Below, piece by piece: positions 21,656-32,425 of a DNA stretch of 64,000 nucleotides; position 1 is the stretch's first letter, and the number at the start of each line of letters is the position of its first letter. The stretch covers positions 212,637,212 to 212,701,211 of the forward strand of contig CM056997.1 of NCBI GenBank assembly GCA_029891345.1, in the 5' to 3' direction. The position numbers were made by a program, and so were the translations under genes. Source of the DNA: Dryococelus australis. Lineage: Eukaryota; Arthropoda; Insecta; Phasmatodea; Phasmatidae. Below the pieces are notes generated by a model that was given only the letters and a program-made list of their open reading frames with translations, did not search any database and was not told the DNA's origin.

Positions 21656-23349
21656 TTTTTTTTCCTCCCTACAGTAGAGTAAACACCACAATAAATGCAG
21701 TCCACCCATGACCCCACAACTGCCACCACCACCACCACACCGCCGATGACGTCCATCTACCACCACCACCACACTCACCTCCTGTTCCATGACCATCATC
21801 ACAGCCATCTACAAATGTCTACAACTTTTTGCAACATATCATACATCACCATTCAGTACTGCTGTTCCCTGTTTGTTTAAATGTAAAGCTTGTCAAACTA
21901 TAATAACAAGAATACACCTGTCTTCGATACATTTTACAAAATAATAATAAGAAGAAAGTCATATTGTGACAAATCATCTACTGGAAACTGTGTGCGTGTG
22001 AGTGTGTGTTACACGCTGTCGTCGGCGTGTGCAAGTGATTGGAAAATATCCCAGATTTGACAAATGAACGCCCCTCTGTGCGTGTCAACAAACACACCAC
22101 CCGAATGTGTCGCTAATGAAAATAGTAGCTGTAAATAGATAGGAAAAGGATGTCGACCACAACGATGTCTTATATTTGTAAATATTTTGTTAATGTTTTT
22201 GTTTTGTAAATTTTTTTTTTTATCTTTAATCTGTGGAAGACAATTTTGTAATGTTGTAACAGTAGTAGTAGTAATAGTTGTTGTAGTAGTTGTTGTAGTA
22301 GTAGGTTTAAGATGTAAATAACTTTGATGAAATGTTTGATATTTCAAAATATAAAACGTCATTGATAAAATGTCTTGTTTTTGTTCAAATGTATGTGAAA
22401 AATTTGTTTGGTAATAATGTTTGTAACATGATTCTTGTATATTGCATTCACTTGTTATGTTTGTTTTAAAGCATGTCAAAATTTTTAATGTAGATATTAG
22501 TTTAATTTGTAAACAATTGTAATTGAAAATGTCTTTTAGTGTGTTAGTGTTTTATGTAATGTAATTTTCTGTGAACATTGTAAACATTTTAGCTCTTAAC
22601 GATGATTAAAACAAAAATTGAATAAAATTATTATATGTAAAAGTTGAATACTGTCACTTGATATTTATAAGTTAAAAAATTCCCTATGCCATTATATAAC
22701 ATCTCATGAATGATTGGATGTGTCATAAGTTCTTGAATATGACTGCATTCGAATTGTTTAAATATTATTGAGACGAGTAGGTGTTGGTAAGTTGTTTGTT
22801 TGAATTTAATGCCAGGTTATTTGTTTGCTCACTTTCACTATATATATGTACATATATAAGTAGTTTGCTTACAATTTGATGACTGAGAAAAACTAAAATT
22901 TTACGAAAACACACACTGAAGAGCTGAGGAGAACTTACAAAAAATATGTTGGAGAAAATCGAACATGTCTGAATGAATGAATTCGAAAGGAAAGGGAACA
23001 GATTATTATCTCGAGAAAACTTTGCCGGGCCGCTGGTCAAGTTCAAGAACCCTAGGGAATTTAACGAAAATGAGAGTCACACAAAGACCTTTTGTGGGCC
23101 AGGTAGAAAGAGCCCTTAACGTCACATTATAATGTTTCCCGCTGCCCTTCAACTCTACAGCTGGGAGAGTCTGGCTAACTTTAAAATACAAATATTTTTC
23201 TCACAGCAACACGATTACAACTGTGGCAGCTGATGATTCAACACGACGATGTCTGGTGGTGGTAAAAGCACACTCATACTTTATACAAACTCAGAAAATA
23301 AAATTTAAGTTTTTTTTTTAAAGTTAACTCTTTCACAAACATGGATTCT
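21656..23349. other. 3' interior stretch after PolB copy 2
   Basis: CCACCA-rich sequence at 21715-21790 parallels the CAAC/CCACC-rich stretch after PolB copy 1. A GTA/GTT triplet tract lies at 22258-22306. A 156-codon minus-strand frame (22009-22479) reads through that tract as a Thr run and looks like a composition artefact. Nothing else recognised. Confidence 0.5.
22258..22306. repeat. Imperfect GTA/GTT triplet repeat
   Basis: About sixteen AGT/TGT-type triplets in a row with interruptions. Confidence 0.8.
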
Positions 23350-24295
23350 TCTTCTTAAAATAGTGAAACTTTCGTAAAAAAAATTATTATTTCCTCAGAC
23401 GTATTCAGAGTTTTTCTCTCATATTTCAACTCAGGCTCTCGACGTAAGCTCGTTTCATTGATTCACCGGCCTCCGAGGTGGCTGGATGTGTTTTGGGGGA
23501 GCTCCTTGTGCGATTTCATTACGCGTTTAGTCATTTTCATGTACTTGTGTTCGTTAGCCATTTTGTGTTTACATTAAAATTTCCGTGTTTTTTCACCTCA
23601 GTCTAGTATCAAACATAGGCTATATAAGTTGACGTAAGTGCTACATCCAAGTCAGTGCTGAACCGACCTCCCGAGCGAATGGACCTATGTTAAACATTTT
23701 CTTTTAACATGTGTATTCCGTTTAAGTAGTTCCTCACCAGTCTCACAGGCAGACGAACAAGTAATATTGTCAGGTATGTGCGAGGTGCATCAAGTAGTGG
23801 TACATTTATCCAGTGTTTAGTAAGACTGTAGTTTCATTTATAGGGACATTTTTGATTCATTGTATATCTTTAATTAATTCATTTTATACTGGAAACCCAC
23901 GTCATTCTGATCGTTTGCCACTTATTCCCGTAGTTGTGTTCGTTCGTTATACTTCTCTCATGTAAATTATATTTCTAACATAGAGCTTGGGGCAGGAAAA
24001 ACACATTGTAGATGTATTCATCTGTTTACGTTTAATTGATTTTCATTGCGTAATAATTACTTTAGGACACCTGGAGACTCACGTAATTGCACTTGTTTCT
24101 TTATGAGACTAGGGAGTTGTGATTCTCTCTCATGTAATTTATTCATACGTAGAACTCGTTTATACGCTCTGAAATAATTTCTCTCGTGTGTTAACTATAT
24201 GTCTCTATCTGTTTAATTAACAAAAAATCGCCTATCTACCATCTACGAGCAATATCCCTCCTAAAAATACTTATGCCACTCTTGCACAAAACTCA

Positions 24296-24361
<66 letters not shown>

Positions 24362-24586
24362 CTCGTTGACAACACGCCACAACAGAACTCCTTCCCAACC
24401 CACAAAAAATAAAGAAAATTGTCCCTTATTACACTCTTATACAAAACACACAAAAATCAACCTTTTTCAATATATTTAACCCTTTCAATAAAATTAACCT
24501 ATTCATTAAATTCAACCATTTTATCACTTTTAACTCTTTCAATTTGATTAACCCTGTCAATCAATTTAATTAACCATTTGATATCA
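23350..24586. repeat. Right terminal inverted repeat of the Polinton-like element
   Basis: Reverse complement of the left arm (4154-5370). Inner landmark AATAGTGAAACTTTC near 23362; middle landmark GGATGTGTTTTGGGGGAG near 23484; outer tip ends ACCATTTGATATCA. The outer 130 bases show the same 18-base degenerate tandem repeat as the left tip, in inverted orientation (AACCCTTTCAATAAAATT type). A TA microsatellite at 24297-24350 interrupts it and has no counterpart of that length in the left arm. Confidence 0.8.
24297..24350. repeat. (TA)n microsatellite inside the right arm
   Basis: About 27 TA dinucleotides followed by CA dinucleotides. Confidence 0.95.
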
Positions 24587-24927
24587 AATTAATTAAGTCA
24601 ATAAAAAAGGCTTCATCCCTTTATATCAAGGACCGCCCCGGCCCTACTACTTCTGCGCTTTATGACTTCAAATGTAATTCGCCCTTTGTTATGTGAACAT
24701 TATTGGGGCCATATAACACATGGCCATAACAAGTTGTTCAATGCGCAATCTCTCATTACTCACTGAGAGTAGTAGGTAATTACTCATTGCACGGTACTTC
24801 AATTGTAACTGACTTTTTATCTGTTACTATTACATTTTTTTTACGGCAAGTGCGTGTTATTATTTATTCCACTTATTTAATTAATATAGTTACTTATTCT
24901 ATTTACTAATGAACCACAATAACTCCG
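24587..24927. other. Spacer between right arm and repeat A copy 2
   Basis: No counterpart on the left, where only about 40 bases separate repeat A from the arm. Nothing recognised. Confidence 0.5.
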
Positions 24928-25184
24928 CAGCTCCGACCTCTGCCACTTCCAGATAAACACTGACAATTTTCTAAAATAAATCCGAGCCATTTATATACTA
25001 AACATGTTCAAATATGGCCGCCGGGATTATAAGCACACATACTGGTGACTGGAGTTCAGTCTGAATTGAAGGGCGACAGGGCGTGGATGTGCAATTATTG
25101 TCTCAGCATGCATTATTAGCTTTTGTACTTGTGCAATTGGTAATTGCGACATGTAATAATTCAGTAAATTAATGTGCCTGCAGT
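24928..25184 (+). repeat. Repeat A, copy 2 (right of the Polinton-like element)
   Basis: Direct-orientation partner of 3857-4112, with the same landmarks (CTCCGACCT, CACTGACAATTTT, GACTGGAGTTCAGTCTG, GCGACAGGG, TGCGACATGTAATAATTCA). Similarity stops at about 25184. Confidence 0.75.
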
Positions 25185-26128
25185 TTTTGATTTAAATTGT
25201 TTTCTGGAATCATATATGTTGAACCGGAACTTACCTTGGAGTAAAGCTAACATGTAATACATCCCCAATTTCTTAAGGATTTTCCTCGTTGATTCGCCCA
25301 TAAGCTGATGTGAGAAAATGAACACAGGCAAATACGGCATCCCGGTCAATCGTAAGAGAAAGTAGCCAACTTGAGCGTGCATGCTCACATATCTGGTTGT
25401 AGTTTTGTCGTTAATTAATGACAACAGTACTGTTCCCGTCAACTAAATTTTAATTGTAAAGTTAACTGTCTTGTTATTAATACATAAGTATATGTACATA
25501 TTCAGTAAATATATGATCATACCTATATACGTTTTAACTAGCACTGAAAGGGTCTACTACTTGCAAAACTACGCGTGGGCACATAGTTTTTTTTTTGCGT
25601 ATATTAAGGATTACTTTTGTAAACACCAACAAAGTTGCTTTGGTAACTGCCAGCCATTGAATTTTGTTGGGGGTTCTGGGAATCGAATTTGGATATCCGC
25701 GGTTAAAGGTGATCGCATTCCAGTTTGCCACTGAAAAAGTGAACTTCTTCTTTTACCTAGGTATATATCAAATACGGATTCCAGAGAACACCAATAAGTT
25801 AGAACTTTTCAAACTAAATAGGTACGGTAAGCATTTTTCGAGGTTTACTGACACAAGTAAATGTTTTAAGAATCAATGGTGACCAGTCTAGCTGCTGAGT
25901 CCCGCACTTACTGATTTAACACAGTAGCAGTTCTCCTCCCACCCACTCTCCCAGCCTCTGCTTAGCCTTCCTCATATAACGGAGGAGGCTAGTGTGAGCT
26001 AGTTTTGGACAGGTACACTCACATACCTATAGTTTAGGGTATCTGGTCGACACGACTTCAAGCAACTGCCAATTTATTTTTGACTCCTAGTAGGCCTGGC
26101 TAATATTGCAATGTGTGCCGAGGGCTAT
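25185..26128. other. Unassigned stretch
   Basis: A minus-strand frame at 25161-25442 contains CTCCAAG|GTAAGTTCC, a consensus splice donor near 25236, but no recognisable protein. No other feature was seen; CT-rich DNA at 25930-25985 precedes the 5S-like sequence. Confidence 0.4.
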
Positions 26129-26232
26129 GCAGTGGTGCCCGGCGGCCACTCGTCCAAATACTGGACCCCCCCGACGCTGTTGAACCACTGCGATCAGAAG
26201 ATCACGCCGAGTTACCAGCGCGGTACTGACGT
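26129..26232 (-). pseudogene. 5S rRNA-derived sequence (SINE3-like head or 5S pseudogene)
   Basis: Read on the minus strand, the segment aligns without large gaps to about 100 bases of an arthropod 5S rRNA gene. The best matches are in the internal RNA polymerase III promoter: GGTTCAACAGCGTCGG corresponds to the 5S box A region, and AGTATTTGGAC followed by GTGGCCGCCGGGCAC corresponds to the intermediate element and box C. TACCGCGCTGG near the 5' end matches the 5S 5' strand. Similarity drops outside the promoter. Preferential conservation of the promoter is the pattern of 5S-derived SINEs (SINE3 type) rather than a random pseudogene, but one copy cannot decide this. A body would lie at 26128 and below on the minus strand. 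Confidence 0.6.
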
Positions 26233-28998
26233 CAGAACCGCTTCGCCCATCAGTGCCTAGTAAACTCCTTGCCTATTTGCAGCTCAGCCAACAGGAGTTT
26301 TTCGCAGCACGCAGTAGCCAATCAGACACAAAACGCGGTTCACAGCCATGCACAGCTAGTAAAATAATGAGTACATCGACATCAAAGTAACTGACATACC
26401 ATTTCGCCCCTGTGTATTTATCTACTCTGTGGAGAGAGTGAGAAAAGTCTTAAGAAATCTACAAAAGTTTATAAGTAATTTGGACAAATTTGATAGCTTA
26501 TTTACGTGAACCTACAAGAGAGCAGTGCTCGTAAAAAGCAGAAAGTTTTGCACAACTCCGAAATCAACCAAGAATCCAGGTGATTTGAAAGGAAATACAT
26601 ACGTTTAACGGGACAGAAAATCATGTATAAGTTAATAATAAGTAAGATTATTATTTTCTGTGATTACACTAGCCACATTCAAATTTATATTTACTGATTT
26701 TAGTGCATACATTTAAAAAAAAACTAATTTTTTCATTTGTAACTCTGAAATATTAAAGTTTGATATAGCACAAGTAAAGCGCGTTTTCCAAACGTCAAAT
26801 ATAACTGTGCCTTATGTATCTCTGGTGGATAGACACTTTTATTTGACAGAACAATGCACCCATTTTGTAGAAAACGTTTAGGTGCCTGTTAACACTGTCG
26901 CATACACGTTTGCAATAGTGACGGCTAATCTCAGGACGGGTTTCAAAGTTGTTTCATTTTTTTCACAGATACTATGGAGATATAAGATACATAAATGAGT
27001 ATGGGGTCAAATTATTGTGAGCTGATTCGAGAAAATTCATATTTAAATGATTTTAATAACTTTCAGAGGTGCATCTGGATTAGATAGCACTTCCAGGTTA
27101 TTTTATATACAAGCGCAATCTTCCATAGGGATATGAACGTGAACGAGCAATCGGAAAAAAAAAAAAAAAAAAAAAAAAAGTGCCAAAATTTATCCAGTAC
27201 TGGTTTTTGTATTTGTTTCTAAGTTTGTCACCTCCTAACCACTAAAAAGTTCCTACCTCTGCATTATATTTTAATTGTGATCGCTGTATCATTCCAATGA
27301 ACTTTTCAGACTACAGGGAGCTTTCAAATTACGTATATTAAATGTGTGCTGTATATTACCACTATGAAACTGTGTGTGTGACGAGTTTGGTTGTCTCCTA
27401 AATATAGCATATAGCACAAGGGTTTTATACTTATGACAACACTAAATTACGTTTTTTTTTGTTAAATTGAACTTTTACGTACAAACTATCCGTCAATTAC
27501 AATAATTTCTTGTATAAATAATGTGAATAAATACGAATAAAATACGTATATTTGTAATGGCTTTTAAATAGTGTTCATGCAAAATTGTATATAACTGAAT
27601 GCGCAAGAATGAGGTGCGTTGCCCCTCTGGTGTAATTTTCTATTCTAAGTAAAGCTTTGTTTGAATGAAGCGGTGGAATTTCCTGGAAGTAGAACTTAAT
27701 CAGGGCTTCAGAAAAGTTTGAAGTAATCGTGAATGTAGTGTAATGCTAGTGTAATGTTGAGATGCATGGCCAGTAAATTTAGTTCTTTTTTTTTTATGCA
27801 CACTAAAGTACGGATCTCGCATGGTTCCAAAAAAAATAAGCATGAATAAAGTGACGAGGTCCATGGCATTGTTAAGTTTACATGTGGTGGTGGATACAAG
27901 ATGATGAGAGATGAGGATACTTAGAAGGGCTTTCGAAAGAGTTCATTGAACCGTCAACGGCTGTAGGTACCTGGATGCTGAACAGAGCGCGTTCTGAGAA
28001 GGCGAGAGAGATCTCGTCAGTGCTCGTGGTCGCTTAAGTAAGCGGTTCTTTATTAATGCAAATGCAAACAGCATGCCATGTGGGTGGGTGTCGTTAGTTC
28101 CAGCGAACACTGAGGCAGCAAACCAATCACTGTGACAAATAACGCGTATTTCCAGTATGTTATATCTAAATCACAGTGTTCAGCCGCATCTGTTGTATCT
28201 TTGCAAACACGGACAATACAAGTAGCTCCCGATCGCAGCATATAGTAAGTCATACAACGCAAATGTTGTGATAAGCAGTAACCAGACAAATTGTTCACAA
28301 TGATTTCAACAAATCACTTGTAAAAACAACCAGACGAAAAAATTATATCTAACGAAGTAAATTAAAAATTAAAAAACACCAAGAAAATAATACATTGAAG
28401 TATTGAAATACGCCCATAATACTTATGGACACTTTATTTATTTCTTGCGGCAAGTATTTGACTAATTTTAGAGTATAACGAAGTGTTTACCTTAGGGATT
28501 CATTACATTTAAAAGCTGTAGATATATCTTTAAAATTACTTTCTATGTAAGATAGATTTTCATGCATCTAATATGGCAACAAGGATTTTGAATCTGTGGT
28601 TGATATTTTGTCTTCATCGTAACGCATATTGAGTACGTAAGTAACAACGTCATAATAGAATAAATATAAAAAAAATCTGACAAGCTGTTGGACTCTTCTG
28701 AATCTCGGCACTCTCAACAGTGGTTTAGAAGAATTTTTAATACTGGGTGTAAGGCGACCAATATTTTTATCACCGCTAGGAATTCTGGGCAATACCCGTG
28801 AAATTAATATTATTTCTGGTACAAACCCGCTATCATTTTCCGCCAGTTACAACATACACGTCACAATATTAGTAATGAGTATAAGTAACATTTTCTTCTG
28901 ATAAATTCTGTCTTAGAAGGAATAAAAACCTTTCTAAGAAATGTTTACGTGTACCGAGGTTTTATTTGTCTAAAACTTCGCAGGTTATTAATAATTCT
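26233..28998. other. Unassigned AT-rich stretch with a poly-A tract
   Basis: A run of 25 A lies at 27155-27179 and may be the tail of an unidentified retroposon on the plus strand. A TGACGTCA octamer occurs at 26227-26234. Minus-strand frames at 27708-28298 and 28568-28792 are unidentified. Confidence 0.4.
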
Positions 28999-29110
28999 TT
29001 CATTCGCTACGAGGTGGAAATATCCTCGCGACATTTCCTATGAATTTCCCTTGTACGTCTGTGATCGCATTCAATGAAATCCATATTTCGTCTGCCCAAT
29101 TTCCCAAATG
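28999..29110 (-). pseudogene. Possible Harbinger-type transposase fragment 1
   Basis: The minus-strand frame reads WISLNAITDVQGKFIGNVAR then IFPPRSE. This recalls the HARBI1/DDE_Tnp_4 block in which a Leu-Asn-x-Gln-Ala segment leads to D-x-x-G-x-F-x-x-(V/I)-x-A-R-x-P-G-S. The match is short and lacks the following Gly-Ser-x-His-Asp signature, so it is tentative. A diverged copy of the same 75 bases occurs on the same strand at about 30110-30185. Confidence 0.35.
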
Positions 29111-29429
29111 TGTACTACAACTTTTTATAACAACACAATAAAAAAACCTCCGCAGCGTAGCTATGCAAGAAAATTCTCTTCCGATGTATTTTAGCCCAAG
29201 TGTCTGAAAATAATGGTCCACTTGTGTTCAAACGGAAACGGTAATTTAACTAAAATTATCATTTTACCGCAGGCGTCTGTAAAACAAGTACTTACCGACG
29301 TGCCTGAATTAGAAAAATGTGTGTTTTGAAAATTAGTAGCTAAATCTGCAACATCAATTTTTTTTGGTTCTACAGTGTCTCTATACGAAACTTCTTATAT
29401 CTGGCCAGATTTTCCCATGGCACAACTCG
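29111..29429. other. Spacer
   Basis: Nothing recognised. Confidence 0.5.
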
Positions 29430-29745
29430 CGAAGAAGTCAAACCAGCCAGAGCTCAAAGAAATCAAACCTTCCCGCTCTTTGGAAGGGCAAATAGCTCAA
29501 ACTAAACTGAAATATTTCAGACATATAATGTGGAGAAACAATTCACTGTAGAAGATCTGATGCTAGAAATAATTGAAGGCAAACAGAAAATGAGATGGGT
29601 GAATGGTGTCTAAGAAGCCAGGGAAAAGAGCCTGGAAAGTCTTCGATAAGTGGCAGAGGAAATGGAAGCCTGGAGAGACATGGGTCACAAAGGTTTACGA
29701 AGAGTCGGAAACGACTGGACGAGGAAACAACAACAAGAAACTCCC
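29430..29745 (+). pseudogene. LINE open reading frame 2, 3'-terminal fragment
   Basis: The plus strand reads LKEIKPSRSLEGQIAQTKLKYF then RHIMWRNNSL, LMLEIIEGKQKMRWVNGV, and in another frame EAWRDMGHKGLRRVGNDW. This matches the conserved extreme C terminus of a class of LINE reverse transcriptases (SLE-x-QI-x(3)-KL-x-YFGHIMRR, then IMLG-x-x-EG-x-R-x-x-R-x-RWxD, then DR-x-AWR-x-x-VHG-x-x-x-SR). The reverse transcriptase domain itself is absent, as expected of a 5'-truncated copy. The frame is broken at least twice (after NNSL and near 29611). No poly-A tail is obvious after 29745. Confidence 0.7.
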
Positions 29746-30059
29746 AAAATGTTTTATTATATTTTTTGTTCTTAGGAAATCATTCTTTCAATAAATAAGT
29801 TTAATTAGAAATGACAAAATGTATTGTGTTTTGCTAGTGTACTCTGAAGCTCACACTGACGTGAACTATTGTACTGTGCCTATATAGGTTTCATTGAGGT
29901 GTTATTTCTGAAAAACTTTGGGTTTGTGGGATCGAAATTTGTTCAGACACCTTTAACAAATAGGCAACATAAAAGAAACTCATATAGAATGCTATTCTGC
30001 TGCCACTGGTAGACATAATTCCCTTGTCTTCAAATTAGTTTTGTGCATAAAGTGGTTAT
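29746..30059. other. Spacer
   Basis: Nothing recognised. Confidence 0.5.
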
Positions 30060-30185
30060 ACTGAACCTGCAGTACGTCATCCTGCCATATTGTGTAGTAA
30101 CTACAAGGCGGTAATGTTCCCACCACAACATGTTTTATGAATATTCCAGTTACGTCTGCGGGCGCATCCAATGGCGTCTGTATTT
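30060..30185 (-). pseudogene. Possible Harbinger-type transposase fragment 2
   Basis: Minus-strand DNA from about 30185 (CCATTGGATGCG, GCAGACGTAAC, ATTCATAAAACATGT) aligns with fragment 1 (CATTGAATGCG, ACAGACGTACA, ATTCATAGGAAATGT), and similarity continues into CC[AG]CCT[TC]GTAG. The two fragments lie about 1.1 kb apart in the same orientation and are visibly diverged. Function assignment rests on fragment 1 and is weak. Confidence 0.35.
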
Positions 30186-30549
30186 TACTCTCCACAACTC
30201 CCCAGCCGTGAGCAGAAAGATTTCTCTGCGACCAATGCCTGGCATTTATTTACAACTGACTCGCGGGCAGTGTTAACCTTTCTGTGGAAAAGTTTGTCAC
30301 GTGAAATCCAGACTCGTACATATTTCTCATATGAACATATAAAACAAAAATCGTCGTGAACAATATAGTTTACAGGAAATAAGAATACATTGAGATATTA
30401 CGGCAACTAAAAATTGAGGCGCTATCACTTCATGTTATAATTTGATACCAAACTAGGCGACATACAAGCATTTGTCAGTTTTTCGTGTGCCACTTGACTC
30501 CGCTCATCCGGCACGCCCCCGTAGTATGTTGAGACAACAGTAAGCATTC

Positions 30550-30563
30550 AGCACTCGAGTGCT
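30550..30563. repeat. 14-base perfect palindrome
   Basis: AGCACTCGAGTGCT reads the same on both strands. It lies 44 bases before a short tandem repeat. Confidence 0.8.
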
Positions 30564-30606
30564 TTCATTCTGCATGACAGAGTCGACTTTCAGAGCGAGC
30601 GAGAGC

Positions 30607-30727
30607 GACAACTGCTGAGGCAGAAAATTACCTCCGCTCTTATGTGTGACAACTGCCGTGGTAGAAAATTACTTCCGCTCTTATGTGTGACAACTGATGA
30701 GGCAGAAAATTACCTCCGCTCTTATGC
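30607..30727 (+). repeat. Tandem repeat, 3 units of 41 bases
   Basis: Units start at 30607, 30648 and 30689, each opening GACAACTG and containing AGAAAATTAC then TCCGCTCTTATG. Few differences separate the units, so the expansion is recent. Confidence 0.9.
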
Positions 30728-32061
30728 TGTCATGCGGAATTGTTAGTCTCGATTGATAAAATATAAAACAATTTAGTATTGATAAACTGTGCACACATGG
30801 AACGCCTACTCTAATTATTCTGTAACAAATAATTTTATATAGGAAAACTCTTCCTGAAAACGTTTTTCTTTTACAGAAATTTTTGCAACTGACAAGAACT
30901 GTACCGAATATGTTACTTACAGTGTTTTTCAGATCTTCATTTTAAGCGTTTCGGATGTTGTAACATGAGTTATGGATTTTATTACAAAGAGTACAACATA
31001 AACTTAATATCTGGTTATACTTTTTTTTCTCACTTAAAAGACCAAATGAGATATAAGTAACTCAATATTATGGGAGATAAATAGCTGCTACTATAGGTAG
31101 CCTGTTTTTAATTCACAGGCATATTAGACTTCGTGTAACTGTTATATATTAACACATACCCAGAAGCTGAAGCAGACATAAGGTAAAGATTTTTTGGCGG
31201 TTGTGAAATACATTTGTTGCATATATTTTGCAGCGTGTCAGTTCTACTCGCAGCGGACACAAGCATGAGATCATCGGAAATCAAATCACCACTTAACGTA
31301 AAGTTAATACTATCGCACTCTTAGTACGTTCAACAAACAAGGTATTTTCCAAATATGTTAGTACTTCAATTCCATGTTCAGTTCATAATTCAAGCAAAGC
31401 ATCCATCATGTCACGGGTAGATCCATTTTTAGGGGATAGGGCTACGTTATTCAATTATTTGAGAATCTTCTGTGTGTCACAGTGTCGTGTAACAAACAAA
31501 TTACCACTTTCTGTAGACAGTATTCCAAGGTGTATTGTAGTCGTAATGCATATACACTAGCTGATCGACTTCTAATAACGTCTTTATTTGCAGACTATTG
31601 CACTAGAAGTTTTGTTTTCTTATTAGATTTTAAATCAACTAAATAAAGCACGCCTTTTCGTCTACTGCACTTACTTGGTTAGGATTTTAAAAAATGGCGA
31701 TAAATTATTTAATGTTACAATAACCTAGAGGTTAAGGATTTCTCAAGGTATATATTTCTGTTCCTTATCAAATAAAATTAATTTGTTATTTAACTAATGA
31801 ACACAATCAACTTAACCCTCTAGAATAACATTCTAAACGAACTCAAGTTCTTTGTTTTAATGGCGAAATTTTACTATCACAAACAAACAACAGACACCAA
31901 ATTATCGTTAATTACAAAAATCATCTGTTCCCGCATGTGGAAGTAACTATCCAGGTATAAGAGTGCTTTCATTTGGAGAGATGTTAACGTTCACAATCTT
32001 CAGGTTGTTTAACACAGTTGTCTTTCCATTAAAGCACTGTAATCTTTACCCCATTACATAT
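30728..32061. other. Unassigned AT-rich stretch
   Basis: No gene, repeat array or RNA gene recognised. Confidence 0.5.
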
Positions 32062-32062
32062 T

Positions 32063-32098
<36 letters not shown>
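32062..32098. repeat. (TA)n(CA)n microsatellite
   Basis: TA dinucleotides passing into CA dinucleotides. Confidence 0.9.
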
Positions 32099-32284
32099 TA
32101 AAATCCGGACATAAGGTAAGCTTCAAAATACGTAACTTACTCGACCTGCAAATTCCGGGCTGGAGTTAGCATGGGTTAAATGCGTAATAAAATTAATTAG
32201 TTAAAGTGTGGATTAATTTTAGTCTGACACACAGTTTCGATTGTAATTTCGTTTTCCGGCAGGTGAAGCCGCAGGCAACATGTA

Positions 32285-32290
32285 GGTGTT

Positions 32291-32324
<34 letters not shown>

Positions 32325-32327
32325 AAC

Positions 32328-32369
<42 letters not shown>

Positions 32370-32425
32370 GTATAAAAAAACACATATATATATATAAAGT
32401 GTGTGTTTTTTTATACTCGAGGCCT
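32285..32425. repeat. Nested AT palindromes with CTCGA arms
   Basis: ACTCGA near 32326 is inverted as TCGAGT near 32365 around a long TA run. TCGAGTATAAAAAAACACA at 32365 is then inverted as GTGTGTTTTTTTATACTCGA ending at about 32420. The segment could form two alternative hairpins sharing the middle arm. Confidence 0.75.

Larger units (their letters stand above)
4154..24586 (+). mobile_element. Polinton-like element, about 20.4 kb, fossil
   Basis: The unit is bounded by two inverted arms of about 1.2 kb (4154-5370 and 23350-24586) and carries a protein-primed PolB remnant (18.5-21.7 kb) on the plus strand. Length, long terminal inverted repeats and PolB type fit Polintons/Mavericks, usually 15-20 kb; a piggyBac of about 2 kb inside accounts for part of the excess. 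I did not recognise the other core parts (rve integrase, FtsK-like ATPase, adenovirus-type protease, capsid proteins) by eye; they may be too decayed or absent. The interior instead holds several small unknown genes and at least four core-promoter-like sites. No target duplication is evident at the outer edges. The arms differ by many substitutions and indels and PolB is broken many times, so the insertion is old. Confidence 0.75.

Noticed and set aside
22009-22479. 156-codon minus-strand gene
   Set aside because: It reads through a triplet repeat as a Thr run and is otherwise low complexity.
25161-25442. Penelope-like or LINE protein fragment on the minus strand
   Set aside because: MPYLP and STRKILKKLGM only loosely recall such elements; the consensus donor near 25236 alone is not enough.
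27155-27179. Poly-A run as proof of a processed pseudogene
   Set aside because: No recognisable gene upstream and no target duplication found.
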